Assembly: GCF_013337685.1 (NCBI RefSeq)
Contig: NZ_SUQN01000002.1
Location: 496,001 to 560,000 of the forward strand
Reading direction: 5' to 3'
Length of the DNA: 64,000 nucleotides
DNA from: Citrobacter gillenii
GTDB taxonomy: Bacteria > Pseudomonadota > Gammaproteobacteria > Enterobacterales > Enterobacteriaceae
The translations under genes were made by a program, and so were the position numbers. The notes under the pieces are model-generated. The model made no database searches. It was not told the DNA's origin and saw only the letters and a list, made by a program, of their open reading frames with translations. Shown piece after piece: positions 39,203 to 49,363 of this stretch (its first letter is position 1; every line of letters starts with the position of its first letter).

Positions 39203-39446
39203 TTCAGTGTTTTCACCGTTTAGCGTCTTTTTTTTAATTGTAAATCATAGGGTTTGTTCACGACTGCGCCATTTATCCGAAAAAGCAGGTAAAAAAATGG
39301 GCGTCCAATGCGTACAGCACGTCAGTTAGACATGTATGGAAAATGTATTAGCCCGGAGCAGGATGTCGCTTCAGCGCTCTGACTTTCAGTCAAATTAATT
39401 TCTCTGTTCAGGTAAGTTCAAATAACAACACCGGTGGTTAGGTGTG
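39203..39446. other. Upstream flank of the structured element
   Basis: About 240 bases between the gal operators and the structured block, with no open frame that has a ribosome site. A small palindrome TGACT-TTC-AGTCA lies at 39380-39392. If the block is a mobile element this flank may contain its left end. Confidence 0.4.
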
Positions 39447-39660
39447 GGCTGGTCCGGCTGAAAATTGCCGACGAGTTTCCGTAAGGCCGGGAGAACCCGC
39501 AGGGATGTGGGTTCAGGGCGCGTTTTGCATGGACGCTTCCTCGCGCCCGGCCCGGTAGCCTGGAGGAATAAGCGGAGGGGACCACGAAGTGGCAATTTTC
39601 CCGCCGGGAGCCGGGATTGTAAAGGGGGTGGCGGAGAACGCCCTTTACCCGTTCACGGGT
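39447..39660 (+). ncRNA. Candidate structured RNA element (HEARO/omega-RNA-like), no ORF
   Basis: A GC-rich block with interlocking helices: GGCT/AGCC, CCGGC/GCCGG and GAAAATTGCC/GGCAATTTTC (39460-39469 with 39591-39600) form a long closing stem. Inside are GGCCGGG/CCCGGCC (39485-39491 with 39546-39552), a GAACCC-hairpin (39493-39514) and GGGCGCG/CGCGCCC. Downstream lie GTAAAGGG/CCCTTTAC (39619-39648) and ACCCG/CGGGT (39647-39660). Nearby pieces GTAAGGCC and a terminal ATGA at 39687 recall HEARO (IscB-associated omega) RNAs, but this identification is from memory. The strand is chosen on that resemblance only. No nuclease or transposase gene is present. Confidence 0.45.
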
Positions 39661-39726
39661 AGTGTGGCATCGGAGAAGCTATATACATGAGGTGAACGGA
39701 ACAGCTTGCCTGAAATAACATGTTTA

Positions 39727-41199
39727 TTATTCCAGGGACGTTTGTCGATAGCCATAGATCTCGCCGTCAGGCACAAACTCCAGTCGATGCGTAATACAGG
39801 CTGGCGCATCCTCGGCGTGGTGAGAAACGAACAGCAACTGGGTATCACCTTCGCCGATCAGCACATCAACAAAACGGCGGATCAACTGGCGATTCAGCGG
39901 ATCCAGCCCCTGCAAGGGTTCATCGAGGATTAACAGAGTAGGGTGCTTAACCAGCGCGCGAACAATCAGCGCCAGTCGCTGCTGACCCCAGGAAAGGCTG
40001 TGAAACGGCGCGTCGGCAGTACGCTTATCGATGCCCAGAATGTCTAACCACTGCTGTACCAGCTTACGCTGCCGGTCAGAAACCGCCTGGTAGATACCGA
40101 TCGAATCAAAATAACCGGAGAGGATCACGTTGCGTACCGTGGTACTGACGCGGTACTCGAGGTGCAGGCTGCTGCTGACATAGCCAATGTGTTTTTTAAT
40201 ATCCCAGATGGTTTCACCGCTGCCGCGACGACGACCAAACAGCGTCAGGGCGTTGCTGTAACCCTGTGGGTGATCGCCGGTGATTAAACTGAGCAGGGTG
40301 GATTTCCCTGCGCCATTTGGGCCGACAATTTGCCAGTGTTCGCCTGGATTCACCTGCCAGCTCAAGTGATGCAGAATAGGGCGATCGTTATACGAGACCA
40401 CGCCATCGTTGAGCACAATACGCGGTTCGTGATCGGCCAACGTACGGCGAACAGAGGGTTCATCTGGTTCGGGTAATGTAATCCCGGCCAGCTGTTCGCT
40501 ATGCGCAAGCTGGGCTATCAATGCCTGTTGCAGTAAACCGGCTTTCTCGCCGGTTTCAGTCAGGGTGCAATCCGCGAGGACGCCAGCAAACTGCACGAAT
40601 TCTGGAATCTCATCAAAGCGGTTGAGGACCAGCACCAGCGTAATACCTGCCTGATGCAACGTGGCGAGCAAATCCGCTAACTGATGACGTGACGCAACGT
40701 CCAGTCCGTCAAACGGTTCATCCAGGATCAGCAATTCCGGTTCCGACATCAGCGCCTGACAAAGCAGGGTTTTACGTGTTTCGCCGGTAGAGAGGTATTT
40801 GAAACGCCTGTCGAGCAGATGCGTAATGCCAAACTGCTGCGCCAGCGCTTTGCATCGCGCTGGATTTTTGATTTCATCGAGAATGATTTCTGCCGTCGTG
40901 CGTCCGGTGTCGTCTTCGCCGGGGCTGAGGAGATCGGTGTTATTACGCAGCCATTCGTCGCTGACCAGTTGTTGCAACTGCTCAAAGGAGAGTCGGGTGA
41001 TACGCGTGAACTGACAGCGGCGCTCGCCTTTTAACGGCGGCAATTCCCCCGCCAGCGCACGCGCTAACGCGGATTTCCCACTGCCGTTAGAACCGACAAA
41101 CGCCCAGCTATCCCCCGCGTTCAACGTCAACGTATTCAACTGGAGCGTTTTTGTGTCGCTCAGACGAAACGTGCCTTGCGAAATTTGCAACGATGACAT
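39727..41199 (-). CDS. modF: ModF, tandem ABC ATPase of the molybdate regulon
   Basis: 490 residues from ATG 41199; an in-frame ATG four codons earlier is possible. Two ABC cassettes, each with Walker A (GSNGSGKSALARA; GPNGAGKSTLLSL), signature (YLSTGETRKTLL; SLSWGQQRLALI) and Walker B (LLILDEPFDGLD; LLILDEPLQGLD). No membrane part. It is co-transcribed with modE, and its biochemical role is unsettled. The last residues (YGYRQTSLE) seem different from the E. coli end I recall, next to the structured element. Confidence 0.94.
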   Translation of the reverse strand: MSSLQISQGTFRLSDTKTLQLNTLTLNAGDSWAFVGSNGSGKSALARALAGELPPLKGERRCQFTRITRLSFEQLQQLVSDEWLRNNTDLLSPGEDDTGRTTAEIILDEIKNPARCKALAQQFGITHLLDRRFKYLSTGETRKTLLCQALMSEPELLILDEPFDGLDVASRHQLADLLATLHQAGITLVLVLNRFDEIPEFVQFAGVLADCTLTETGEKAGLLQQALIAQLAHSEQLAGITLPEPDEPSVRRTLADHEPRIVLNDGVVSYNDRPILHHLSWQVNPGEHWQIVGPNGAGKSTLLSLITGDHPQGYSNALTLFGRRRGSGETIWDIKKHIGYVSSSLHLEYRVSTTVRNVILSGYFDSIGIYQAVSDRQRKLVQQWLDILGIDKRTADAPFHSLSWGQQRLALIVRALVKHPTLLILDEPLQGLDPLNRQLIRRFVDVLIGEGDTQLLFVSHHAEDAPACITHRLEFVPDGEIYGYRQTSLE

Positions 41200-41266
41200 T
41201 TTATATCCCATTTTTTGCAGCAATGAACAACAGGGATACGTGTTCTGCGAGCCGATGTCAATCGAC

Positions 41267-42055
41267 TCAACACAACGTGGCAATAATCACTCTGTCGGCG
41301 TTGAAATACGCGGTGACGTTAGCGCCTTCTTGCAGCGTCGCGGCGTCTTCCGACGGAACCGTGGCGCACAGCGTCTGGCCATCGGGCAGCGCCATTAACA
41401 CTTCGCACTGTTCGGCGCCGCGCTCAATATGGCTGATGGTCCCCTGTAGTTGGTTATCAGCCGCCTGGGCGATAGCGTCGTCCTGGGTGATCCCCACCCA
41501 TGGCGCCTTCAGCAGGACCAGCACTTCTTTACCCTCATCCAGCCCTAAACGTTCGCCACTTTGCGCCGTCAACGCGACTTTCAGCCGCGTTTCGCCATCG
41601 GCCAGCAGGACATCAACATGCTGCTGAACCTGAGAGTGGTCGCGTGCGGTAATGGTGCCAAACCACTGGTTACGGGCGCTGGTTTGCAGTGAAAAACGGG
41701 AGATGGCTGCCAGCAAACTGTTCAGCGGCAGGGCGTCGTCATCGCTTAGGACATCAAACGCTTTCTGCTGAATTTGTGCCAGCAAATCGTAAAGTTGGAT
41801 TAGGCGCTGGCCATAGCGGGTTAATACCGCGCCGCCGCCGCCTTTGCCGCCGGTGGCGCGCTCTACCAGCGTTTGCTCACTGAGCTGGTTCATCTCATTG
41901 ATGGCATCCCAGGCGCTTTTATAACTGATGCCCGCATCCTTCGCGCCCTGACTAATAGAGCCGGAAAGCGCAATGTGCTTAAGCAGCGAAATGCGGCGGG
42001 GATCGGCAAACAGCTTTTGCTGAAGTTTCAGGGTAAGAAGGATTTCGGCCTGCAT
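41267..42055 (-). CDS. modE: Molybdate-responsive regulator ModE
   Basis: 262 residues from ATG 42055 (CAGGAGCTTGAT upstream). Winged-helix DNA-binding domain (LFADPRRISLLKHIALSGSISQGAKDAGISYKSAWDAINEM) with the loop ATGGKGGGGAVLT, then a di-mop pair (about 125-262; SARNQWFGTI and NQLQGTISHI) that binds molybdate. It represses modABC and activates molybdenum-enzyme operons. Confidence 0.96.
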   Translation of the reverse strand: MQAEILLTLKLQQKLFADPRRISLLKHIALSGSISQGAKDAGISYKSAWDAINEMNQLSEQTLVERATGGKGGGGAVLTRYGQRLIQLYDLLAQIQQKAFDVLSDDDALPLNSLLAAISRFSLQTSARNQWFGTITARDHSQVQQHVDVLLADGETRLKVALTAQSGERLGLDEGKEVLVLLKAPWVGITQDDAIAQAADNQLQGTISHIERGAEQCEVLMALPDGQTLCATVPSEDAATLQEGANVTAYFNADRVIIATLC

Positions 42056-42163
42056 ATCAAGCTCCTGGCAAAAAGGATATTGTGACGGAAAACCGCGCGC
42101 GCGCAAAGTCGACCGCACAAAAGGGGAGTGCAATTCTGCGTTATGGGGTTAAAATACAGCTAA

Positions 42164-42334
<171 letters not shown>

Positions 42335-42340
42335 TTCCCC

Positions 42341-42372
42341 AAACGCCCGCTCAGTCGGGCGTTTATCTTTTT
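42341..42372 (+). terminator. Intrinsic terminator after acrZ
   Basis: AAACGCCCG (42341-42349) and CGGGCGTTT (42356-42364), loop CTCAGT, then ATCTTTTT. Confidence 0.88.
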
Positions 42373-42489
42373 CGCCTTCCAGCTCGTTTTCGGTGCCTGT
42401 AGTTTCTCAAGATCCTGCTTTTCCTGCCGATAATTTCTTTATATAACCTTTGATGGGTACGAATAACCACTGGGAAAATCCTGAATTAA

Positions 42490-42515
42490 TCGTTATATTG
42501 CTTCGTACATAACGA
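42490..42515. promoter_or_regulatory. ModE operator of modABC
   Basis: TCGTTAT (42490-42496) and ATAACGA (42509-42515) are perfect inverted halves with 12 bases between, as in the E. coli ModE site overlapping the modA promoter. It ends 18 bases before the modA ATG. Confidence 0.88.
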
Positions 42516-42533
42516 AGCTCAAAGGAGTTACAG

Positions 42534-43307
42534 ATGGTACGTACATGGTTACGCTTGTTTGCAGGGGCAACACTCTCTCTTTCTGTTGCCGGGCATGCAT
42601 TGGCGGATGAAGGCAAAATTACGGTGTTCGCCGCGGCGTCGCTGACGAATGCGATGCAGGACATTGCAGCCCAGTATAAAAAAGAGAAGAACGTGGACGT
42701 CGTCTCCTCTTTTGCCTCGTCTTCTACGCTGGCGCGCCAGATTGAAGCCGGTGCGCCCGCCGATCTGTTTATTTCCGCCGACCAGAAATGGATGGATTAT
42801 GCGGTAGACAAAAAGTCTATCGACACCGCATCGCGTAAAACGCTGCTCGGTAACAGCCTGGTGGTCGTGGCGCCAAAAGCGAGCGAGCAGAAAGCGTTTG
42901 CCATCGACAGTAAAACCAACTGGACCAGCCTGTTGAACGGTGGGCGTCTGGCGGTCGGTGACCCGGAACATGTTCCGGCGGGCATTTATGCCAAAGAAGC
43001 GCTGCAAAAACTGGGCGCATGGGATACTCTGGCGCCGAAACTGGCCCCAGCTGAAGACGTACGCGGCGCACTGGCGCTGGTCGAACGTAACGAAGCGCCG
43101 CTGGGGATTGTTTACGGTTCCGATGCCGTCGCCAGCAAAGGCGTCAAAGTAGTCGCCACGTTCCCGGAAGATTCACACAAAAAAGTCGAATACCCTATCG
43201 CGATTGTTGATGGGCATTCTAACGCCACGGTCAGCGCGTTCTATGATTACCTGAAAGGACCGCAGGCTGCTGATATCTTTAAACGTTATGGATTTACGAC
43301 CAAGTAA
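42534..43307 (+). CDS. modA: Molybdate-binding periplasmic protein
   Basis: 257 residues: signal peptide ending GHALA near residue 24, then a type-II solute-binding fold. Ligand residues include the N-terminal FAAASLTNAM and the SSSTLARQIEAGAPADLFISA segment. It delivers molybdate or tungstate to ModBC. AAAGGAG precedes the ATG; TAATGA overlap with modB. Confidence 0.97.
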   Translation: MVRTWLRLFAGATLSLSVAGHALADEGKITVFAAASLTNAMQDIAAQYKKEKNVDVVSSFASSSTLARQIEAGAPADLFISADQKWMDYAVDKKSIDTASRKTLLGNSLVVVAPKASEQKAFAIDSKTNWTSLLNGGRLAVGDPEHVPAGIYAKEALQKLGAWDTLAPKLAPAEDVRGALALVERNEAPLGIVYGSDAVASKGVKVVATFPEDSHKKVEYPIAIVDGHSNATVSAFYDYLKGPQAADIFKRYGFTTK

Positions 43308-43996
43308 TGATACTCAGCGATCCTGAATGGCAGGCCGTTATACTGAGCCTGAAAGTTTCTTCCCTGGCCGTGCTGTTCAGCCTGCCGTTTGGGATCTTCT
43401 TTGCCTGGCTGCTGGTGCGCTGCACGTTTCCAGGTAAAGCTCTGCTCGACAGCGTGCTGCACTTGCCACTGGTACTGCCACCGGTGGTGGTCGGTTATCT
43501 GCTGTTAGTGGCCATGGGGCGACGCGGATTTATCGGCGAGCGGCTGTACGACTGGTTTGGTATTACGTTTGCCTTCAGCTGGCGCGGCGCGGTGCTGGCG
43601 GCGGCGGTGATGTCTTTCCCGCTGATGGTGCGGGCCATCCGTCTGGCGCTTGAAGGCGTGGACGTCAAGCTGGAACAGGCCGCCCGTACGCTGGGGGCCG
43701 GTCGCTGGCGCGTATTCCTGACCATCACCTTGCCGCTGATGCTACCGGGCATTATTGTCGGCACGGTGCTGGCATTTGCCCGCTCGCTCGGCGAGTTCGG
43801 CGCGACGATCACCTTCGTTTCCAATATTCCTGGCGAAACCCGCACTATCCCTTCGGCGATGTACACCCTGATCCAGACTCCTGGCGGTGAAAGCGCGGCG
43901 GCGAGACTTTGCATGATTTCTATTGTGCTGGCGTTAATTTCGCTACTGATTTCTGAGTGGCTGGCGCGCATCAGCCGCGAACGGACGGGGCGATAA
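43307..43996 (+). CDS. modB: Molybdate ABC transporter permease
   Basis: 229 residues, about five membrane helices, with the EAA loop [22 protein letters not shown] contacting ModC. The ATG overlaps the modA stop by one base. Confidence 0.97.
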   Translation: MILSDPEWQAVILSLKVSSLAVLFSLPFGIFFAWLLVRCTFPGKALLDSVLHLPLVLPPVVVGYLLLVAMGRRGFIGERLYDWFGITFAFSWRGAVLAAAVMSFPLMVRAIRLALEGVDVKLEQAARTLGAGRWRVFLTITLPLMLPGIIVGTVLAFARSLGEFGATITFVSNIPGETRTIPSAMYTLIQTPGGESAAARLCMISIVLALISLLISEWLARISRERTGR

Positions 43997-43998
43997 TC

Positions 43999-45057
43999 AT
44001 GCTGGAACTGAATTTCACCCAGACGTTAGGCTCGCACTGTCTGACGCTCAACGAAACGTTACCCGCCACTGGCATTACCGCGATTTTTGGCGTGTCCGGG
44101 GCGGGCAAAACCTCGCTGATTAACGCCATTAGCGGACTGACGAAGCCGCAGTCCGGGCGCATTGTGCTCAACGGTCGGGTGTTGAACGATGTAGAAAATG
44201 GCATCTGTTTAACCCCTGAAAAACGCCGGGTCGGCTACGTTTTTCAGGATGCGCGCCTGTTCCCGCATTATAAAGTGCGCGGTAACCTGCGCTACGGCAT
44301 GGCGAAAAGCATGGCCGGGCAGTTTGATAAGCTGGTGACGTTGTTAGGGATTGAACCGCTACTCGAGCGCCTGCCTGGTAGCCTTTCCGGCGGTGAAAAA
44401 CAGCGCGTGGCCATTGGTCGGGCGCTGCTGACCGCGCCTGAGTTGCTGCTGCTTGACGAGCCGCTGGCGTCACTGGATATTCCGCGTAAGCGTGAACTGC
44501 TACCCTACCTGCAACGCCTGGCGCGCGAAATCAACATCCCGATGCTGTATGTCAGCCATTCGCTGGATGAGATTTTGCATCTGGCCGATAAAGTGATGGT
44601 GCTGGAGAACGGCCAGGTAAAAGCGTTTGGCTCGCTGGAGGATGTCTGGGGCAGCAGCGTGATGCACCCCTGGCTACCGAAAGAACAGCAAAGCAGCATC
44701 CTCAAAGTCAGCGTGCTGGAACATCATCCGCATTATTCAATGACCGCGCTGGCGCTGGGCGACCAGCATCTGTGGGTTAATAAACTGGAGCAGCCGCTGC
44801 AAACCGCGCTGCGTATTCGTATTCAGGCCTCGGATGTATCACTGGTATTACAACCGCCGCAGCAGACCAGTATTCGCAACGTGTTGCGCGCCAAGGTCGC
44901 GCAGTGCTATGACGACAACGGGCAGGTGGAAGTGCAGCTTGAGGTCGGCGGTAAAACGCTGTGGGCGAGGATCAGCCCGTGGGCCAGGGATGAACTGGGC
45001 ATCAAACCTGGCCTGTGGCTGTACGCGCAAATTAAGAGCGTGTCGATAACCGCCTGA
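43999..45057 (+). CDS. modC: Molybdate ABC transporter ATP-binding protein
   Basis: 352 residues from ATG 43999, two bases after the modB stop. Walker [14 protein letters not shown], signature [16 protein letters not shown], Walker [13 protein letters not shown], then a C-terminal mop/TOBE domain (about 290-352) used for molybdate feedback. It powers ModB. Confidence 0.97.
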   Translation: MLELNFTQTLGSHCLTLNETLPATGITAIFGVSGAGKTSLINAISGLTKPQSGRIVLNGRVLNDVENGICLTPEKRRVGYVFQDARLFPHYKVRGNLRYGMAKSMAGQFDKLVTLLGIEPLLERLPGSLSGGEKQRVAIGRALLTAPELLLLDEPLASLDIPRKRELLPYLQRLAREINIPMLYVSHSLDEILHLADKVMVLENGQVKAFGSLEDVWGSSVMHPWLPKEQQSSILKVSVLEHHPHYSMTALALGDQHLWVNKLEQPLQTALRIRIQASDVSLVLQPPQQTSIRNVLRAKVAQCYDDNGQVEVQLEVGGKTLWARISPWARDELGIKPGLWLYAQIKSVSITA

Positions 45058-45876
45058 TTACAGCAGGTGAGAATAAATAAATTTGGCGATGCTGTCGGTG
45101 GTGTTGTCACCAATCACGATATTGGCGCGGGCTTTGACCGCGTCGTCTGCATTGCCCATCGCCACGCCGGTGCCTGCGGCTTCCAGCATACTGATATCGT
45201 TAAAGTTGTCGCCAAAGGCGATGACATTCTCCATTGACCCGCCCTGCGCTTCAATCCACTGGGTCAGGCGTTTTCCTTTGCTGTTGCCTTTGCGGGCCAC
45301 GTCGACCTGATCGTGCCATGACCATTCGCACTCCAGCCCCAGTTGTTGCTCAACGTGCTTGCCAAAATGCTGCAGCTTAGGAATATCTTCGTCGGTCAGG
45401 GCAAATTTCCAGACGGCGTTAACGTCCTGTGCGGCCTGCGCCAGTGAGGGGACCTGGGTAAAGGTGGGACGCTGCTCCGGCGGCAGGGTTTGCGCCCAGT
45501 TTGCGGTACGTACCACATGCCCGGTCGGGCGCTCATACAGCATGGCATCGTCAACATACATCAGACCGTGGATCTGATGTGCCTCCAGCAGATCGATCAG
45601 TTGCAGTGCCTGATCAACGGGAAGGGGATCGGATTGCAGAACCTTTTTTGCCTGATAATCATACAAGTAAGTGCCATTACAGCAAATTGCAGGTGTATCC
45701 AGCGCCAGTGCCTGATAAAAAGGATGAATAGCAACGTGATGGCGACCTGTGACAATGATAAGTTGGTAGCCGGCTTCTCTGGCGCGCGAGAGCGCTTCGA
45801 GAGAAGAGGGCAGTAAGGTTTTTTTCGGGGTCAGCAACGTACCGTCTAAATCCAGGGCAATCACGCGAGTGGTCAT
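45058..45876 (-). CDS. ybhA: HAD phosphatase YbhA (pyridoxal phosphate phosphatase)
   Basis: 272 residues, Cof-type HAD with VIALDLDGTLL (nucleophile Asp), VTGRHH, the lysine in ARKGNSKGKRL, and IAFGDNFNDISML. E. coli YbhA dephosphorylates pyridoxal phosphate and sugar phosphates. It ends exactly where modC ends, with no gap between convergent stops. Confidence 0.92.
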   Translation of the reverse strand: MTTRVIALDLDGTLLTPKKTLLPSSLEALSRAREAGYQLIIVTGRHHVAIHPFYQALALDTPAICCNGTYLYDYQAKKVLQSDPLPVDQALQLIDLLEAHQIHGLMYVDDAMLYERPTGHVVRTANWAQTLPPEQRPTFTQVPSLAQAAQDVNAVWKFALTDEDIPKLQHFGKHVEQQLGLECEWSWHDQVDVARKGNSKGKRLTQWIEAQGGSMENVIAFGDNFNDISMLEAAGTGVAMGNADDAVKARANIVIGDNTTDSIAKFIYSHLL

Positions 45877-45952
45877 CAGTTATTCCAGATTAAGGTTGAG
45901 AATTGTGTCTTTGGGCATGGTACACCGAGTCGGCAACCGGACAAAATTCTGA

Positions 45953-47038
<1,086 letters not shown>

Positions 47039-47053
47039 GACTTTATGCCAAAT

Positions 47054-47109
47054 GGCCTACGATAAGCACACGCTTCGTAGGCCTGATAAGGCATTAGCCG
47101 CCATCAGGC
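47054..47109. repeat. REP/BIME element between pgl and ybhD
   Basis: GGCCTACG (47054-47061) pairs with CGTAGGCC (47076-47083), followed by CTGATAAGGCATTAGCCGCCATCAGGC. It runs into the last codons of ybhD. Confidence 0.85.
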
Positions 47110-48048
47110 ACTCTGTTTCCCCTGGAGATCGGAAATTGGTCGCCACAAGTTGTCCTTCTCTTCGGCCCACAGATTTAACAGCAGAGAAAAAAAGCGTTCA
47201 GCGGGAGGAGAGAGCACCGCATCTTTACGCCGAATAACGCCTAACGTGCGCCTAATCACCGGCTCAACCAGCGGGATGCCGATCAGCGTTGGATGCGACG
47301 TGTGCGGCATGGCCAACCCTGGCAACGCGGAAACCCCCAGCCCAGCCTCCACCAGGCCAAGCGAGGTGGATAAATGGCGAACCTCGTAAAACCAATCCAG
47401 CTTCCACGGTTTATCTGCCAGGTGTTGCTCAATCAGCAATCGGTTACCGCTCGACGAACGCACGCCTATTAATTTGCAATTCACCAGTTCTTGCCATTCG
47501 ACCAGCTGTTTATGGGCGAGCGGATGATCGCGCCGACATGCCAGAACAAAGGGTTCGTTAACCAGCGGGGTGAATTCAATGGAAGAATTTGTGATGTTGT
47601 TCATGTTTATGCCAAAATCAGCCTCGTTGCAAAGTACGGATTCCATACAATTATTCGTACCTTGTTCAATAATTCGCACCTTAATATTGGGATATAGCTC
47701 ATTAAATTTGCCGATCGCCAACGGTAAAAAATAGAAAACGGCGGTAGGGATACAGGATAACGTTACCATCCCGTGATAATGTGTATTCATTTTGCTTATA
47801 TTAAAGATTGTTTCATCTAGGGTTCTAATTAATTCACGGGCTTCTGGTAATAACAACTGGCCTGCTTTTGTTAATGTGACTTTGCGGGTTGTTCTCTCAA
47901 ATAGTTGAGTGTGTAAATACTCTTCCATTTTCTTTATTCTACGTGTTAATGCAGGTTGCGTAATATTAAGTAACTTAGCCGCATTGTTAAAAGAATTGGA
48001 CTCTGCCAGCGTGACAAATGCTTTCATGCTCGATAATTCATGTTTCAT
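47104..48048 (-). CDS. ybhD: LysR-family regulator YbhD
   Basis: 314 residues from ATG 48048, where TGGAG is seven bases upstream; a TTG five codons earlier is less likely. Winged helix MKAFVTLAESNSFNNAAKLLNITQPALTRRIKKMEEYL, then an effector domain. It is divergent from ybhHIJ, and control of that operon is the natural inference. The stop codon lies within a REP element, so the last residues (GKQSA) may be non-native to the family. Confidence 0.92.
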   Translation of the reverse strand: MKHELSSMKAFVTLAESNSFNNAAKLLNITQPALTRRIKKMEEYLHTQLFERTTRKVTLTKAGQLLLPEARELIRTLDETIFNISKMNTHYHGMVTLSCIPTAVFYFLPLAIGKFNELYPNIKVRIIEQGTNNCMESVLCNEADFGINMNNITNSSIEFTPLVNEPFVLACRRDHPLAHKQLVEWQELVNCKLIGVRSSSGNRLLIEQHLADKPWKLDWFYEVRHLSTSLGLVEAGLGVSALPGLAMPHTSHPTLIGIPLVEPVIRRTLGVIRRKDAVLSPPAERFFSLLLNLWAEEKDNLWRPISDLQGKQSA

Positions 48049-48227
48049 TCCGACTCCAGACAAGGTTAAGGGACGTTCTGTCCTGATAGAGCGACCAGTT
48101 TACCTGCCATTGTTAATCTTGAATTAATAAAAAAAAGTCACTAATCACGACAACAAAGTCATTAGCCAGCGTATTTCACGCATGTAATCCTGTCTTTAAT
48201 ATGAATAATATAGTTGAGGACATTGGC

Positions 48228-49283
48228 GTGAAAAAAATACCTTGCGTTATGATGCGTGGAGGAACCTCCAGAGGCGCATTTTTATTAGCAGAACATCTAC
48301 CACAAGAGAAAACGCAGCGTGATGATGTATTGATTAAAATTATGGGTTCCGGGAATGCGCTGGAAATCGACGGTATTGGTGGGGGTAATCCGCTAACCAG
48401 TAAAGTGGCGATTATCAGCCGTTCAACCGACCCACAGGCAGATATTGATTATTTATTTGCTCAGGTTTTGGTGCATGAACAACGTGTCGATACCACGCCA
48501 AACTGCGGCAATATGCTTTCCGCCGTCGGGGGATTCGCCATCGAAAATGGGCTGATTGCCGCCACAGCGCCGACGACGCGCGTACGGATTCGCAATATAA
48601 ACACCAATACATTTATTGAAGCCGATGTGCAGACGCCGCAAGGTGTTGTTGAATATGAAGGCCCGGTAAAAATAGACGGCGTACCGGGTACGTCAGCGCC
48701 TGTAGCACTCACGTTCCTGAATGCCGCGGGGTCTAAAACAGGACGTATTTTCCCAACGGGAAACCATCGTGATTGTTTTGATACCGTTCCGGTGACCTGT
48801 ATGGATATGGCGACACCGGTGGTGATTATTCCCGCTGAATATCTGGGCAAAACCGGTTATGAATCACCGGAAGAACTGGATGCTGACTCAGAATTATTAG
48901 CACGCATGGAATCTATTCGCTGTCAGGCAGGGCTGGCTATGGGGTTAGGGGATGTTTCCAATATGGTCATTCCTAAACCTATCCTTATTTCAGCGCCGCA
49001 GCAGAGTGGTGCAATTACTGTGCGCTATTTTATGCCTCACGCTTGCCATAAAGCGCTGGCGATCACTGGCGCTATTGCCATTGCCAGCAGTTGCGTGATT
49101 GCTGGGACGGTAACTCAGCAGGTAGCACCGGGGGTAGGGTATGGAAATATCAGCATTGAACACCCCGGTGGCTCACTGGATATTTATTTGAGTAATGAAA
49201 GTGATGATGCTACGGCTATTCGTGCCTCGGTGATTCGCACCGCCCGGAAAATATTTTCTGGTGAGGTTTACCTTCCCGCATAA
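48228..49283 (+). CDS. ybhH: PrpF-like isomerase YbhH
   Basis: 351 residues from a GTG start at 48228 with GAGGA seven bases upstream; the in-frame ATG at 48201 lacks a ribosome site. PrpF/DUF453 fold with MMRGGTSRGAFLL and GGGNPLTSKVAI near the N terminus and TPNCGNMLSAVGGFAIE. Relatives isomerise unsaturated di- and tricarboxylates such as methylaconitate or oxalomesaconate. Substrate of YbhH unknown. Confidence 0.9.
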   Translation: MKKIPCVMMRGGTSRGAFLLAEHLPQEKTQRDDVLIKIMGSGNALEIDGIGGGNPLTSKVAIISRSTDPQADIDYLFAQVLVHEQRVDTTPNCGNMLSAVGGFAIENGLIAATAPTTRVRIRNINTNTFIEADVQTPQGVVEYEGPVKIDGVPGTSAPVALTFLNAAGSKTGRIFPTGNHRDCFDTVPVTCMDMATPVVIIPAEYLGKTGYESPEELDADSELLARMESIRCQAGLAMGLGDVSNMVIPKPILISAPQQSGAITVRYFMPHACHKALAITGAIAIASSCVIAGTVTQQVAPGVGYGNISIEHPGGSLDIYLSNESDDATAIRASVIRTARKIFSGEVYLPA

Positions 49284-49363
49284 CGTTAATTAAAACGGTT
49301 ATGCATCGCGGATACTGGATTTATTTCGCGAGATTGCCTGTACGTATAAATCAGGAATACCAC

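Noticed and set aside
39465-39662. 65-residue open frame on the plus strand between galE and modF
   Set aside because: No ribosome site, extreme Arg/Gly/Pro content, and it coincides exactly with a multi-helix block, so it is better explained as structured RNA.
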